From: Streptomyces sp. DH12
GTDB lineage: Bacteria; Actinomycetota; Actinomycetes; Streptomycetales; Streptomycetaceae
Direction: 5' to 3'
Assembly: GCF_020873895.1 (NCBI RefSeq)
Contig: NZ_JAHWGT010000031.1
Span: forward strand, 1-64,000
Length of the DNA stretch: 64,000 bases
The notes below the pieces were generated by a model, which was not told the DNA's origin, made no database searches, and saw only the letters and a list, made by a program, of their open reading frames with translations. Each line of letters starts with the position of its first letter. The stretch's first letter is position 1. The translations under genes and the position numbers were made by a program. Shown here one piece after another: positions 1-8,168 of this stretch.

Positions 1-47
1 TTCCGCGCCTCGGGCCCGCCGCGCTGTCGCCGGCCCGAGGCGCGGAA
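1..47. terminator. Perfect 16-bp inverted repeat, probable terminator
   Basis: Arms at 1-16 and 32-47 are exact reverse complements with a 15-nt loop. No U-tract follows, as is usual for Streptomyces terminators. It probably ends a gene lying to the left of the window and insulates the gene at 137. Confidence 0.7.
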
Positions 48-136
48 CGCCGGACGGCGGGGCGGTCCTCCTGCCACCGTGGTACCCCGGCCCCGCGCGC
101 CGCTCCGGCGCCCCCGCCAGCCCCGAGGAGCCCCGC

Positions 137-745
137 ATGCCCGCTGCCGCCCGCACGCCTGAGCCCGCGCCCGCGAGCGCTCCCGCCCCCGCGCCCGTTC
201 CCGCCCCCGCGACCGCGCCCGCCGCCGCGCCGGCCCGGACGCGGTCCGTCCGTGCCGTCCGTGCCCGCGGCCGCACCGCCCTCGCCGCCGCCGGGCTCCT
301 CCTGCTGGTCGGCGCTCCCACGGCGTACGCCGCGCTCGACGGCGGCGCGGGCCCCGCCGCCCCCGGCGCCACCCCGGGGCCCACCGCTTGGGGGTCCGCG
401 GCTCCCGCCGGGGCCCGCCTCCACGCCGAGACCCGTCTGCTGTTCGGCACCGAGCGGGCCGACGGCGGCCCCGCGGTGACCGACCGGCAGTTCACCGAGT
501 TCGTCGACCGCGAGGTCACCCCGCTCTTCCCCGCCGGGCTCACCGTCCAGGAGGGGCGCGGCCAGTGGCGCGACGCCTCCGGCCGGATCCAGCGGGAGCG
601 CTCGTACGAGCTGGTCCTGCTCTACCCGGCGGCCGAGGCGGCCGCCGCCCACCCGCGCGTCGAGCGGGTCCGCGAGAGCTACCGGCGGGCCTTCGGGCAG
701 GAGTCCGTCGCCCGCGTCGACGACCGGGTGCGGGTCGACTTCTGA
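137..745 (+). CDS. Secreted or membrane-anchored DUF3574 family protein
   Basis: 202 aa. The first 35 residues are a low-complexity Ala-Pro stretch, followed by an arginine-rich segment and one hydrophobic helix (about residues 48-67) that should act as signal peptide or membrane anchor. The C-terminal half (about 95-202) resembles DUF3574 proteins: it begins with a TRLLFG-like strand and contains the GRWR-type turn and the ELVLLYP strand typical of that family. No enzymatic function is established for the family. The Ala-Pro run before the helix is unusual and the true start could be further in. The gene stands alone between a terminator and the aldehyde dehydrogenase operon. Confidence 0.75.
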   Translation: MPAAARTPEPAPASAPAPAPVPAPATAPAAAPARTRSVRAVRARGRTALAAAGLLLLVGAPTAYAALDGGAGPAAPGATPGPTAWGSAAPAGARLHAETRLLFGTERADGGPAVTDRQFTEFVDREVTPLFPAGLTVQEGRGQWRDASGRIQRERSYELVLLYPAAEAAAAHPRVERVRESYRRAFGQESVARVDDRVRVDF

Positions 746-801
746 GCGGGCGCTGATGGCAGGATCGTGCCCACCCGCCACCGCCACCCCCTGGCGGCGG
801 A

Positions 802-820
802 AAACTACCGCCGCTAGTTT
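802..820. promoter_or_regulatory. Palindromic operator upstream of aldehyde dehydrogenase
   Basis: AAACTA (802-807) and TAGTTT (815-820) form a perfect dyad with a 7-nt spacer, 50 nt before the ALDH start. The same half-site and spacing recur at 5733-5751 between tetR and the acyl-CoA dehydrogenase gene, so the TetR at 5061-5705 is the likely ligand. This is inferred from sequence similarity only. Confidence 0.5.
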
Positions 821-870
821 GGTCGGACGACGGACGACAGGCACAGCGAGCCAGGCCGAAGGAGACAGCG

Positions 871-2262
871 ATGAAGGTCCACGACGGGATGTACATCGAC
901 GGCGCGTGGCGGCCCGCCGCCGGCACCGGCACCATCGCCGTGGTGAACCCGGCGACCGAGGAGGTCGTCGCCGAGGTGCCGGCGGGTTCGGCGCAGGACG
1001 TCGACGCCGCCGTGCGCGCCGCCCGGGCGGCCTTCCCCGCCTGGTCCGCCACCGCCCCCGCCGAGCGCGCGGCCCGCCTCGCCGCCCTGCGCGACGCCCT
1101 CGCGGCCCGCCAGGACGAGATCGCCGCGACGGTCACCGAGGAGCTCGGCGCCCCGCCGCGGCTCGCCCACGCCGTCCACGCCGGGCTGCCGGTCACGGTC
1201 ACCGGCTCGTACGCCGACCTCCTCGCCACGTACCCCTTCGAGGAGAAGGTCGGCAACTCCACCGTGCTGCTGGAGGCGGTGGGCGTCATCGGTGCCATCA
1301 CCCCCTGGAACTACCCGCTCCACCAGCTCGTCGCAAAGGTCGCCCCGGCCCTCGCCGCCGGCTGCACGGTGGTGGTCAAGCCCGCCGAGGAGACCCCGCT
1401 CACCGCCCGGCTCTTCGCCGAGTGCGTCGACGCGGCGGGCTTCCCGCCGGGCGTCCTCAACCTCGTCACCGGTCTCGGCCCCGTCGCCGGCCAGGCCCTC
1501 GTCGAGCACGAGGGCGTCGACCTGGTCTCCTTCACCGGCTCCACCGCCGTGGGCCGGCGCATCGGCGCCACGGCCGGCGGCGCGGTCAAGCGGGTCGCCC
1601 TCGAACTCGGCGGCAAGTCCGCCAGCGTCATCCTGCCCGGCGCCGACCTCGCCAAGGCGGTCACCACCAGCGTCGCCAGCGTCATGTCCAACTCCGGCCA
1701 GCGGTGCAACGCCTTCACCCGCGTCCTGGTCCGCACCGACCGGTACGAGGAGGCCGTGGCGCTCGCCGCCGAGGCCGTCACCGCGTACCGGCCCGGCGAG
1801 CGCCTCGGCCCGCTGGTCAGCGCCGCGCAGCGGGACCGGGTAGTCGCGTACGTCGAGAAGGGCGTCGCCGAGGGCGCCCGCCTCGTCGCCGGGGGCCCGC
1901 GGCCGCCGCTGGACCGGGGCTACTACGTGGCGCCGACCGTCTTCGCCGACGTCACCCCCGACATGACCATCGCCCAGGAGGAGATCTTCGGCCCCGTCGT
2001 GGCGTTCCTGCGGTACGAGGACGAGGAGGACGCCCTGCGCATCGCCAACGGCACGGTGTACGGCCTCGCGGGGGCCGTCTGGGGCGAGCCGGAGGCGGCG
2101 GTCGCCTTCGCCCGGCGCATGGAGGCGGGGCAGGTCGACATCAACGGCGGCCGCTTCAACCCGCTCGCCCCCTTCGGCGGCTACAAGCAGTCCGGCGTCG
2201 GCCGCGAGCTGGGCGCGCACGGGCTGGCCGAGTACCTGCACACCAAGTCCCTCCAGTTCTGA
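871..2262 (+). CDS. NAD(P)-dependent aldehyde dehydrogenase
   Basis: 463 aa, full length for the ALDH superfamily. It should oxidise an aldehyde to its carboxylic acid in the cytoplasm. Visible landmarks are the ITPWNYP cofactor-binding segment (about 143-149), the catalytic base E245 in LELGGKS, the nucleophile C279 in NSGQRC, and the EEIFGPV motif near the C-terminus. A strong GAAGGAGA ribosome-binding site precedes the ATG. The zinc alcohol dehydrogenase gene follows 49 bp downstream, suggesting a two-step alcohol to aldehyde to acid route, with a transporter and an acyl-CoA dehydrogenase nearby. The specific substrate cannot be read from the sequence. Confidence 0.93.
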   Translation: MKVHDGMYIDGAWRPAAGTGTIAVVNPATEEVVAEVPAGSAQDVDAAVRAARAAFPAWSATAPAERAARLAALRDALAARQDEIAATVTEELGAPPRLAHAVHAGLPVTVTGSYADLLATYPFEEKVGNSTVLLEAVGVIGAITPWNYPLHQLVAKVAPALAAGCTVVVKPAEETPLTARLFAECVDAAGFPPGVLNLVTGLGPVAGQALVEHEGVDLVSFTGSTAVGRRIGATAGGAVKRVALELGGKSASVILPGADLAKAVTTSVASVMSNSGQRCNAFTRVLVRTDRYEEAVALAAEAVTAYRPGERLGPLVSAAQRDRVVAYVEKGVAEGARLVAGGPRPPLDRGYYVAPTVFADVTPDMTIAQEEIFGPVVAFLRYEDEEDALRIANGTVYGLAGAVWGEPEAAVAFARRMEAGQVDINGGRFNPLAPFGGYKQSGVGRELGAHGLAEYLHTKSLQF

Positions 2263-2311
2263 CCCCCCGAGTCCTGCAACCGCCAAGCCCCCGAGCCGGG
2301 AGAAGCCCATC

Positions 2312-3394
2312 GTGGTCGTCCGCGCCGCCGTCCTGCCCGCCGTCGGGTCTCCGCTGGAGATAACCGCCATCGAACTCCCCGAGCCCGGTCCCGGCGAGGT
2401 CCGGGTCCGCCTCGCCGCGGCCGGGGTCTGCCACTCCGACCTGTCCCTGTCCGACGGCACCATGCGGGTGCCCGTCCCCGCCGTCCTCGGCCACGAGGGC
2501 GCCGGCACCGTCCTCGCCGTCGGGGCGGACGTCGCGCACGTCGTACCGGGTGACGAGGTCGTCCTCAACTGGGCGCCCTCCTGCGGCGCCTGCCACCACT
2601 GCGCGATCGGCGAGGTGTGGCTCTGCGCCGACGCCCTGGCCGGCACGGGCCGGGTGTACGCCGCCACCGGGGACGGCACCCCGCTCCACCCGGGCCTGAA
2701 CGTCGCCGCGTTCGCCGAGGAGACGGTCGTCCCCGCCCGGTGCGTCCTGCCCGTCCCCGACGGCGTGCCGCTCACCGAGGCCGCCCTGCTCGGCTGCGCC
2801 GTGCTCACCGGCTACGGCGCCGTCCACCACTCCGCCCGCGTCCGCGAGGGCGAGTCGGTCGTCGTCGTCGGGGTCGGCGGGGTCGGTCTGGCCGCGCTCC
2901 AGGCGGCCCGCATCGCCGGGGCCGGGCCGATCGTCGCGGTGGACGTCTCACCGGAGAAGGAGGCGCTGGCGAAGGCGGCGGGGGCCACCGACTTCGTCGT
3001 CGCCTCGGACACCACCGCCCGGGAGGTGCGCGGCCTCACCGGCGGCCGGGGCGCCGACGTGGCCGTCGAGTGCGTCGGCCGCGCCGTCACCATCCGGGCC
3101 GCCTGGGACGCCACCCGGCGCGGGGGCCGCACCACGGTCGTCGGCATCGGCGGCAAGGACCAGCAGGTGACGTTCAACGCCCTGGAGATCTTCCACTGGG
3201 GCCGCACCCTGTCCGGCTGCGTCTACGGCAACTGCGACCCCGCCCGGGACCTGCCCGTGCTCGCCGACCACGTCCGCGCCGGCCGCCTCGACCTGGGCCT
3301 GCTCGTCACCGACCGGATCGGCCTCGACGGCATCCCGGCGGCGTTCGACGCGATGCTGGCGGGGAAGGGCGGGCGCGCCCTGGTCGTCTTCTAG
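2312..3394 (+). CDS. Zinc-dependent alcohol dehydrogenase (MDR family)
   Basis: 360 aa from a GTG start with a GGGAG site just upstream. Medium-chain dehydrogenase: catalytic zinc ligands C40 and H61-E62 (GHEGAG), four structural-zinc cysteines C91, C94, C97 and C105, and a Rossmann glycine motif GVGGVGL around residue 190. These place it in the class III/NDMA-like alcohol dehydrogenase group, which oxidises primary alcohols to aldehydes with NAD. It is co-directional with the aldehyde dehydrogenase 49 bp upstream and probably co-transcribed with it. A strong terminator follows directly. Confidence 0.93.
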   Translation: MVVRAAVLPAVGSPLEITAIELPEPGPGEVRVRLAAAGVCHSDLSLSDGTMRVPVPAVLGHEGAGTVLAVGADVAHVVPGDEVVLNWAPSCGACHHCAIGEVWLCADALAGTGRVYAATGDGTPLHPGLNVAAFAEETVVPARCVLPVPDGVPLTEAALLGCAVLTGYGAVHHSARVREGESVVVVGVGGVGLAALQAARIAGAGPIVAVDVSPEKEALAKAAGATDFVVASDTTAREVRGLTGGRGADVAVECVGRAVTIRAAWDATRRGGRTTVVGIGGKDQQVTFNALEIFHWGRTLSGCVYGNCDPARDLPVLADHVRAGRLDLGLLVTDRIGLDGIPAAFDAMLAGKGGRALVVF

Positions 3395-3406
3395 GCCACC
3401 CCGCGC

Positions 3407-3441
3407 GACACCCCGGCCGCACCCCGCGCGGCCGGGGTGTC
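3407..3441 (+). terminator. Terminator after the ALDH-ADH operon
   Basis: Perfect 14-bp stem: arms 3407-3420 and 3428-3441, 7-nt loop, starting 12 bp after the alcohol dehydrogenase stop codon. Confidence 0.8.
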
Positions 3442-3624
3442 CGTGCTGCCCCCGTGGCCCGGCGAGGGGCGCGTAGCCGCAGGTCGCACCGGGCGCCGAG
3501 GTGCTCGGCACGGAGCGCGGAAGTGTTGCGGTTCAGGCCGTTGACGCCATACCAGCCGGTCGGTACGGTCCCGGCAGTCAAGGCGCCCCCCATCCGTCCC
3601 CGCAGCCCAACGGAGCTCGCACCC

Positions 3625-4971
3625 ATGGACACGGCACCCCCTTCCGCACCCGTCACCGCCGCCCCGAGCGACCGCCGCCGGCGCAGGGTGGCCACCGTCG
3701 CCGCCCTCGCCTCGGCCGTCGAGTGGTACGACTACTTCGTCTTCGGCATCGCCGCCGCCCTCGTCCTCGGCGACCTGTACTTCCCGGCGGCCAGCCCCTC
3801 GGCGGGCGTCCTCGCCGCCTTCGCCACCTTCGCCGTCGGCTTCCTCGCCCGCCCCGTCGGCGGCGTCATCGCCGGCCACCTCGGCGACCGGCGGGGCCGC
3901 AAGCCGATGCTGGTCCTCGCGCTCACCGTGATGGGCGTCGCCACCGCCGGCATCGGCCTGCTCCCCACGTACGAGACGATCGGCATCGCCGCCCCCGTCC
4001 TCCTCGTCGTCCTGCGGATCCTCCAGGGCCTCGCCGTCGGCGCCCAGTGGGGCGGCGCGATGCTCATGGCCACCGAGTACGCCCCCGAGGGCAAGCGCGG
4101 CCTGTACGGCAGCCTCGTCCAGCTGGGCGTGCCGATCGGCGTGGTCACCGCCAACACCGTCTTCCTCGCAGCGGGCGCGCTCACCGGCGACGCGGCGTTC
4201 GCCGGCTGGGCCTGGCGGGTGCCGTTCCTCGTGGGCTTCCTCGTCCTCGGACTCGCCTGGTACATCCACACGCGGGTCGAGGAGACGCCGGAGTTCCGGG
4301 CGGCCGAACGGGCCCTCGCCGCGCAGGAGAAGGAGCGGCCCCGCTCCCCGCTGCGGACGGTCCTGCGCGACCAGCTGGGCACCGTGCTGCTGGCGGGCGG
4401 CTCGTTCGCGGTGAACACCGCCACCTTCTACATCGTCGTCACCGGCGTCCTCGACTACGCCACCCGCGAGCTGGGCATGGAGCGCAGCGCCGTGCTGACG
4501 GTGTCCCTCTGCGTGAGCCTCACGCAGCTGGCGCTGATCCCCGCGGCGGCCGCGCTGTCCGACCGGGTCGGCCGGCTGCGGGTGTACGCGTTCGGCGCGG
4601 CCGGACTGCTGGTGTGGGCGGTGCCCATGTTCCTGCTCATCGACACGGCCTCGCTGCTCTGGCTGGCCGCGGGCACCTTCGTCGCCAGCTGCTTCCTCAG
4701 CATCATGTACGGCCCGCAGGCGGCGCTCTTCGCCGAGCTGTTCTCGGCTGAGACCCGGTACACCGGCGCCTCGCTCGGCTACCAGATCGCCGCCGTGCTC
4801 GGCGGGGGCCTCGCCCCGTTCCTGATGGTGCTCCTGCTGGAGGCGACCGGCACCTCGATGTCCGTGGCCGCCTACATCATGGTGCTGGCGGTGGTCGCGC
4901 TGGTCTCCATCAAGGTCCTCGCCTCCCGCGCCGCCCGGGCCTCCGGCGCCGCCCCGGCCGACCGGCGCTGA
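3625..4971 (+). CDS. MFS transporter, metabolite:H+ symporter (MHS) family
   Basis: 448 aa with about 12 hydrophobic segments. The SAVEWYDYFVFG start of helix 1 and the GHLGDRRGRKPML loop between helices 2 and 3 are diagnostic of MHS transporters such as ShiA, ProP and KgtP, which import organic acids, osmolytes or shikimate with protons. The ATG at 3625 was chosen because it follows a GGAG site and gives the usual short cytoplasmic N-terminus; the frame is open further upstream but across the preceding terminator. It lies between the ADH gene and a convergent TetR gene and probably imports the substrate of this cluster, which is an inference from position. Confidence 0.9.
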   Translation: MDTAPPSAPVTAAPSDRRRRRVATVAALASAVEWYDYFVFGIAAALVLGDLYFPAASPSAGVLAAFATFAVGFLARPVGGVIAGHLGDRRGRKPMLVLALTVMGVATAGIGLLPTYETIGIAAPVLLVVLRILQGLAVGAQWGGAMLMATEYAPEGKRGLYGSLVQLGVPIGVVTANTVFLAAGALTGDAAFAGWAWRVPFLVGFLVLGLAWYIHTRVEETPEFRAAERALAAQEKERPRSPLRTVLRDQLGTVLLAGGSFAVNTATFYIVVTGVLDYATRELGMERSAVLTVSLCVSLTQLALIPAAAALSDRVGRLRVYAFGAAGLLVWAVPMFLLIDTASLLWLAAGTFVASCFLSIMYGPQAALFAELFSAETRYTGASLGYQIAAVLGGGLAPFLMVLLLEATGTSMSVAAYIMVLAVVALVSIKVLASRAARASGAAPADRR

Positions 4972-4986
4972 CCCCGCGCCCGTACG

Positions 4987-5052
4987 CCGCCGCCCCGCGC
5001 CCGCCCCGCACCCGGGCCCGCCCCCGCACCCGGGCCGGGCGCGGGGCGGCGG
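4987..5052. terminator. Bidirectional terminator between convergent genes
   Basis: Perfect 17-bp arms at 4987-5003 and 5036-5052 enclose a 32-nt GC-only loop. It lies between the 3' ends of the MFS and tetR genes. Confidence 0.75.
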
Positions 5053-5060
5053 GGGGCGAG

Positions 5061-5705
5061 TCAGGTGCGCGCCAGGGCCGCGTACTGCACGGCCAGTCCG
5101 TCCAGCAGCGCCCGCAGACCCGTCTCGAAGGCGCCCTCGTCGACCTTCTCCCGGTGCTCGGCCAGCAGGTGCGCCCGGCCCAGGTGCGGGTAGTCCGCCG
5201 GGTCGTAGGCCGCCTCGTCGTCGACGAACCCGCGCGCGAACGACCCCAGCGCCGAGCCCGTGATGAAGTACCGCATCAGCGCGCCGATGTAGGTCGCCTG
5301 GGCGGGCGGCCAGCCCGCGCGGACCATCGCCCCGAACACCGCGTCCGCGACGCGCAGTCCGGCGGGGCGCCGCCCCGGGCCGCGGGCGAGCACCGGCACG
5401 ATGTTCGGGTGGTCGGTGAGGGCGGCCCGGTAGGAGACCGCCCAGTCGTGCAGCGCCGTCCGCCAGTCGCGGCCGTCGCCCTCGTCGAACATCGCCAGGT
5501 CGACCTGGGCGCTCACCGCGTCGGCGACCGCTTCCAGGATCTCGTCCTTGGTGCGGAAGTGGTTGTACAGCGAGGGCCCGCTGACGCCCAGCTCCGCGGC
5601 CAGGCGCCGCGTCGAGACCGCCTCCAGCCCCTCCGCGTCGACCAGGGCGGCCGCCGCGGCGACGATGCGGGCTCGGCTGAGGAGGGGCTTGCGCGGTCTG
5701 GCCAT
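5061..5705 (-). CDS. TetR family transcriptional repressor
   Basis: 214 aa. The N-terminal helix-turn-helix (about residues 8-52, ending VSGPSLYNHFRTKDEI) is typical of TetR. The C-terminal part with a TGSALGSFARGF segment resembles the classical tetracycline-repressor C-terminal ligand domain. The ATG at 5705 is preferred over one at 5714 because a TACTAT -10 box (5713-5718) sits 7 nt upstream and overlaps the upstream ATG, so the mRNA would be leaderless. The divergent acyl-CoA dehydrogenase and the ALDH operon share an operator motif, so this protein probably controls both and itself. Confidence 0.9.
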   Translation of the reverse strand: MARPRKPLLSRARIVAAAAALVDAEGLEAVSTRRLAAELGVSGPSLYNHFRTKDEILEAVADAVSAQVDLAMFDEGDGRDWRTALHDWAVSYRAALTDHPNIVPVLARGPGRRPAGLRVADAVFGAMVRAGWPPAQATYIGALMRYFITGSALGSFARGFVDDEAAYDPADYPHLGRAHLLAEHREKVDEGAFETGLRALLDGLAVQYAALART

Positions 5706-5712
5706 GCGGCAC

Positions 5713-5751
5713 ATAGTAGGGCTGCCCGAAAAAAACTAGCGCTGGTAATTA
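5713..5751. promoter_or_regulatory. Divergent tetR/acyl-CoA dehydrogenase promoter-operator
   Basis: On the minus strand a TACTAT -10 box (5713-5718) serves tetR. Next to it, AAACTA-N7-TAATTA (5733-5751) matches the operator at 802-820 (AAACTA-N7-TAGTTT) in half-sites and spacing. Within it lies the 12-bp imperfect palindrome ACTAGCGCTGGT. Repressor bound here would cover the -35 region of tetR and the start region of the dehydrogenase promoter. Confidence 0.55.
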
Positions 5752-5765
5752 AAAGGGGAGTGCGC

Positions 5766-6920
5766 GTGAACCTGGAGCTCAGCGAGGAGCAGGAGGCCGT
5801 CCGCCGGCTCGCCCGGGACTTCGTCCTGCGCGAGGTAGCCCCGCACGCCGCCGCCTGGGACCGGGTCGAGAGCGTCGACCGGGGGATCGTGGCGAAGCTC
5901 GGCGCGCTCGGCTTCCTCGGCCTGACCGTCCCCGAGGAGTACGGCGGCTCGGGCGGCGACCACCTCGCCTACTGCCTGGTCACCGAGGAGCTCGGGCGCG
6001 GCGACTCCTCCGTGCGCGGCATCGTCTCCGTCTCGCTCGGGCTGGTGGCCAAGACGGTGGCGGCCTGGGGCGACGAGCGCCAGAAGCGCGCCTGGCTGCC
6101 CCGGCTCACCTCCGGCGAGGCCCTCGGCTGCTTCGGCCTCACCGAACCGGGCACCGGCTCCGACGCCGCCAACCTCGCCACGCGCGCCGTGCGCGGCCCC
6201 GGCGGCGACTGGGTGGTCAACGGCTCCAAGATGTTCATCACCAACGGCACCTGGGCCGACGTCGTCCTCCTCTTCGCCCGCACCTCCGACGTCCCCGGGC
6301 ACCGCGGCGTCTCCGCCTTCCTCGTCCCGGCCGACACCCCCGGCCTCACCCGCCGCCCGGTCCACGGCAAGCTCGGCCTGCGCGGCCAGTCCACCGCCGA
6401 ACTGGTGCTCCAGGACGTCCGCGTCCCCGCCGACGCCCTCCTCGGCCCCGAGGGCAAGGGGTTCTCCGTCGCCATGTCCGCCCTCGCCAAGGGCCGCATG
6501 TCCGTCGCCGCCGGCTGCGTGGGCATCGCCCAGGCCGCGCTCGACGCCGCCGTCGGCTACGCGGGGGAACGCGAGCAGTTCGGCCGGCCCATCGCCGCCT
6601 ACCAGCTGGTGCAGGAGCTGATCAGCGACATCGCCGTGGACGTCGAGGCCGCCCGGCTGCTCACCTGGCGGGTCGCGGACCTCGTCGACCGCGGCGAGGA
6701 GTTCGCCACCGCGGCGTCCCAGGCCAAGCTCTTCGCCTCCGAGGCCGCGGTGCGCTGCGCCGGCAACGCCCTGCAGGTCTTCGGCGGCTACGGCTACATC
6801 GACGAGTACCCCGTGGGGAAGCTGCTCCGGGACGCCCGGGTGATGACCCTCTACGAGGGCACCAGCCAGATACAGAAGCTGATCATCGGCCGCGCCCTCA
6901 CGGGCGTCTCCGCCTTCTGA
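5766..6920 (+). CDS. Acyl-CoA dehydrogenase
   Basis: 384 aa from GTG 5766, placed 5 nt after AGGGGAG. FAD flavoenzyme catalysing alpha-beta desaturation of an acyl-CoA. Features: N-terminal helical domain, FAD-binding segment CFGLTEPGTGSD (about 120-131), ITNGTWADV strand, and a C-terminal catalytic Glu in LYEGTSQIQ (about residue 366), the position used by short- and branched-chain enzymes. The C-terminal RALTGVSAF is family-typical. It is divergent from tetR across a shared operator and may degrade the acid produced by the ALDH operon after CoA activation, although no acyl-CoA ligase is seen nearby. Confidence 0.93.
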   Translation: MNLELSEEQEAVRRLARDFVLREVAPHAAAWDRVESVDRGIVAKLGALGFLGLTVPEEYGGSGGDHLAYCLVTEELGRGDSSVRGIVSVSLGLVAKTVAAWGDERQKRAWLPRLTSGEALGCFGLTEPGTGSDAANLATRAVRGPGGDWVVNGSKMFITNGTWADVVLLFARTSDVPGHRGVSAFLVPADTPGLTRRPVHGKLGLRGQSTAELVLQDVRVPADALLGPEGKGFSVAMSALAKGRMSVAAGCVGIAQAALDAAVGYAGEREQFGRPIAAYQLVQELISDIAVDVEAARLLTWRVADLVDRGEEFATAASQAKLFASEAAVRCAGNALQVFGGYGYIDEYPVGKLLRDARVMTLYEGTSQIQKLIIGRALTGVSAF

Positions 6921-6921
6921 C

Positions 6922-6937
6922 GCGGGTGAGTACCCGC
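6922..6937 (+). terminator. Short hairpin after acyl-CoA dehydrogenase
   Basis: Six-bp perfect stem (6922-6927 with 6932-6937) and a 4-nt loop directly after the stop codon. Weak on its own. Confidence 0.35.
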
Positions 6938-6991
6938 CCTGAGTAGCCGTGCGGATGTGTCCCGGGCCACACGGCCCGCATCCTCGACGGC

Positions 6992-7279
6992 ATGAGTGAC
7001 ACACCGGTCAAGCAGCAGAACACGGCGGCCTACCACGCGCAGGCCGTCGCCTCCTTCGCCGTCGCCCTCGCGGCCGTCGCGCTCGGCGTCGCCAACCTGG
7101 ACGTCGACGCCTGGGTGCGCGCCTTCCTCGGCGTCGCGGTCCTGTACCTGACGACCTCCGCCTTCACCCTCGCCAAGGTGGTCCGCGACCGGCAGGAGGC
7201 GGGGCAGATCGTCAGCCGCGTCGACCAGGCGCGCCTGGAGAAGCTGCTCGCCGAGCACGACCCCTTCCAGAAGCTCTGA
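6992..7279 (+). CDS. YiaA/YiaB-type two-helix inner membrane protein
   Basis: 95 aa. The pattern is a short polar N-terminus, two adjacent hydrophobic helices (about residues 15-35 and 42-62, joined by a short DVDAW turn), then a charged cytoplasmic tail. This matches the YiaA/YiaB family, whose function is unknown. No clear ribosome-binding site is visible before the ATG. It stands alone, followed by a long inverted-repeat element. Confidence 0.8.
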   Translation: MSDTPVKQQNTAAYHAQAVASFAVALAAVALGVANLDVDAWVRAFLGVAVLYLTTSAFTLAKVVRDRQEAGQIVSRVDQARLEKLLAEHDPFQKL

Positions 7280-7305
7280 CGCGCGGCTTCCCCCGGACGC
7301 CCCTG

Positions 7306-7467
7306 GGGGGTGTCTCGTCGATCAGGCCGGGCTCCCGACGCCCGGTGCCGCGCCTCGCCGCGTCGTCGTCGGTCGCCGATGCTCCGCACCGGCTCCCTCC
7401 TCCGCCTTGGCGCCGCGTGACACCGCCACGCCGCTCGCCGATCCGGCCCGATCGACGAGACACCCCC
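7306..7467. mobile_element. MITE-like element with 25-bp terminal inverted repeats
   Basis: The ends 7306-7323 and 7450-7467 are perfect 18-bp inverted repeats (GGGGGTGTCTCGTCGATC). Allowing one mismatch the match extends to 24 of 25 bp. The 162-bp interior has no credible gene and encodes no transposase. No clear target-site duplication flanks it (left flank ends CTG, right flank begins TAAG). The right end abuts the TetR operator at 7467-7481, so insertion would have placed it in the tetR promoter region. It could also act as a terminator for the upstream gene. Confidence 0.5.
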
Positions 7468-7481
7468 TAAGCGCTTGCTCA
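7467..7481. promoter_or_regulatory. TetR operator upstream of tetR at 7542
   Basis: CTAAGCGCTTGCTCA contains the perfect palindrome AAGCGCTT. The same 15-mer with two differences occurs upstream of the MaoC-like gene (8659-8673). Position relative to tetR suggests autoregulation. Confidence 0.55.
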
Positions 7482-7541
7482 CCAGCGCGGTATGGTGTTC
7501 GTCCTCGCGCGAGGGGCTTGCGCGAGGGGAAGGGGCGAACG

Positions 7542-8168
7542 ATGAGTACGGCGGAGGAGACGGCCGGCGGCGAGGAGATGCCGTGGGGCGAGGTCACACC
7601 CGACGCGGCCCGGCGGCTGCTCGTCGCCGCCGTCGACGCCTTCGCCGAGCGGGGCTACCACGCGACCACGACCCGGGACATCGCGGGCCGCGCGGGCATG
7701 AGCCCCGCCGCGCTCTACATCCACTACCGGACCAAGGAGGAGCTCCTCCACCGGATCAGCCGGATCGGCCACGACAAGGCCCTGGCGATCCTGGAGGCGG
7801 CGGCGGACGGCCCCGGCACGGCCGCCGAGCGGCTCGCCGGCGCCGTGCGGTCCTTCGTCCGCTGGCACGCCGAGCGGCACACCACCGCGCGCGTCGTCCA
7901 GTACGAGCTGGACGCCCTCGGCCCCGAGCACCGCGCCGAGATCGTCGCCCTGCGCCGCCGCACCGACGCGGCGGTGCGCCGCATCATCGGCGACGGCGTG
8001 GCGGCGGGCGAGTTCGACGTCCCGGACGTGCCCGGCACCACCCTCGCCGTGCTCTCGCTCTGCATCGACGTGGCGCGCTGGTTCAACGCCCAGGGCAGCC
8101 GCACGCCCGACGAGGTCGGCGCGCTCTACGCCGACCTCGTCCTGCGCATGGTGAGCGCTCAGAAGTAG
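7542..8168 (+). CDS. TetR family transcriptional regulator of a MaoC-like gene
   Basis: 208 aa; ATG 7542 follows an AAGGGG site. The helix-turn-helix (about residues 23-67, AGMSPAALYIHYRTKEELL) is typical of TetR regulators. The C-terminal all-helical domain resembles TetR proteins that sense acyl-CoA or steroid intermediates in actinobacteria, though I cannot assign a ligand. The gene converges with the MaoC-like gene, overlapping it by 10 bp, and both promoters carry an AAGCGCTTGCT operator. Together they look like a self-contained regulatory pair. Confidence 0.9.
   Translation: MSTAEETAGGEEMPWGEVTPDAARRLLVAAVDAFAERGYHATTTRDIAGRAGMSPAALYIHYRTKEELLHRISRIGHDKALAILEAAADGPGTAAERLAGAVRSFVRWHAERHTTARVVQYELDALGPEHRAEIVALRRRTDAAVRRIIGDGVAAGEFDVPDVPGTTLAVLSLCIDVARWFNAQGSRTPDEVGALYADLVLRMVSAQK

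Noticed and set aside
814-2808. Long open frame on the minus strand opposite the ALDH and ADH genes
   Set aside because: High-GC antisense shadow: amino-acid composition is Gly/Arg/Ala-biased, no domains, and two well-supported genes lie opposite.
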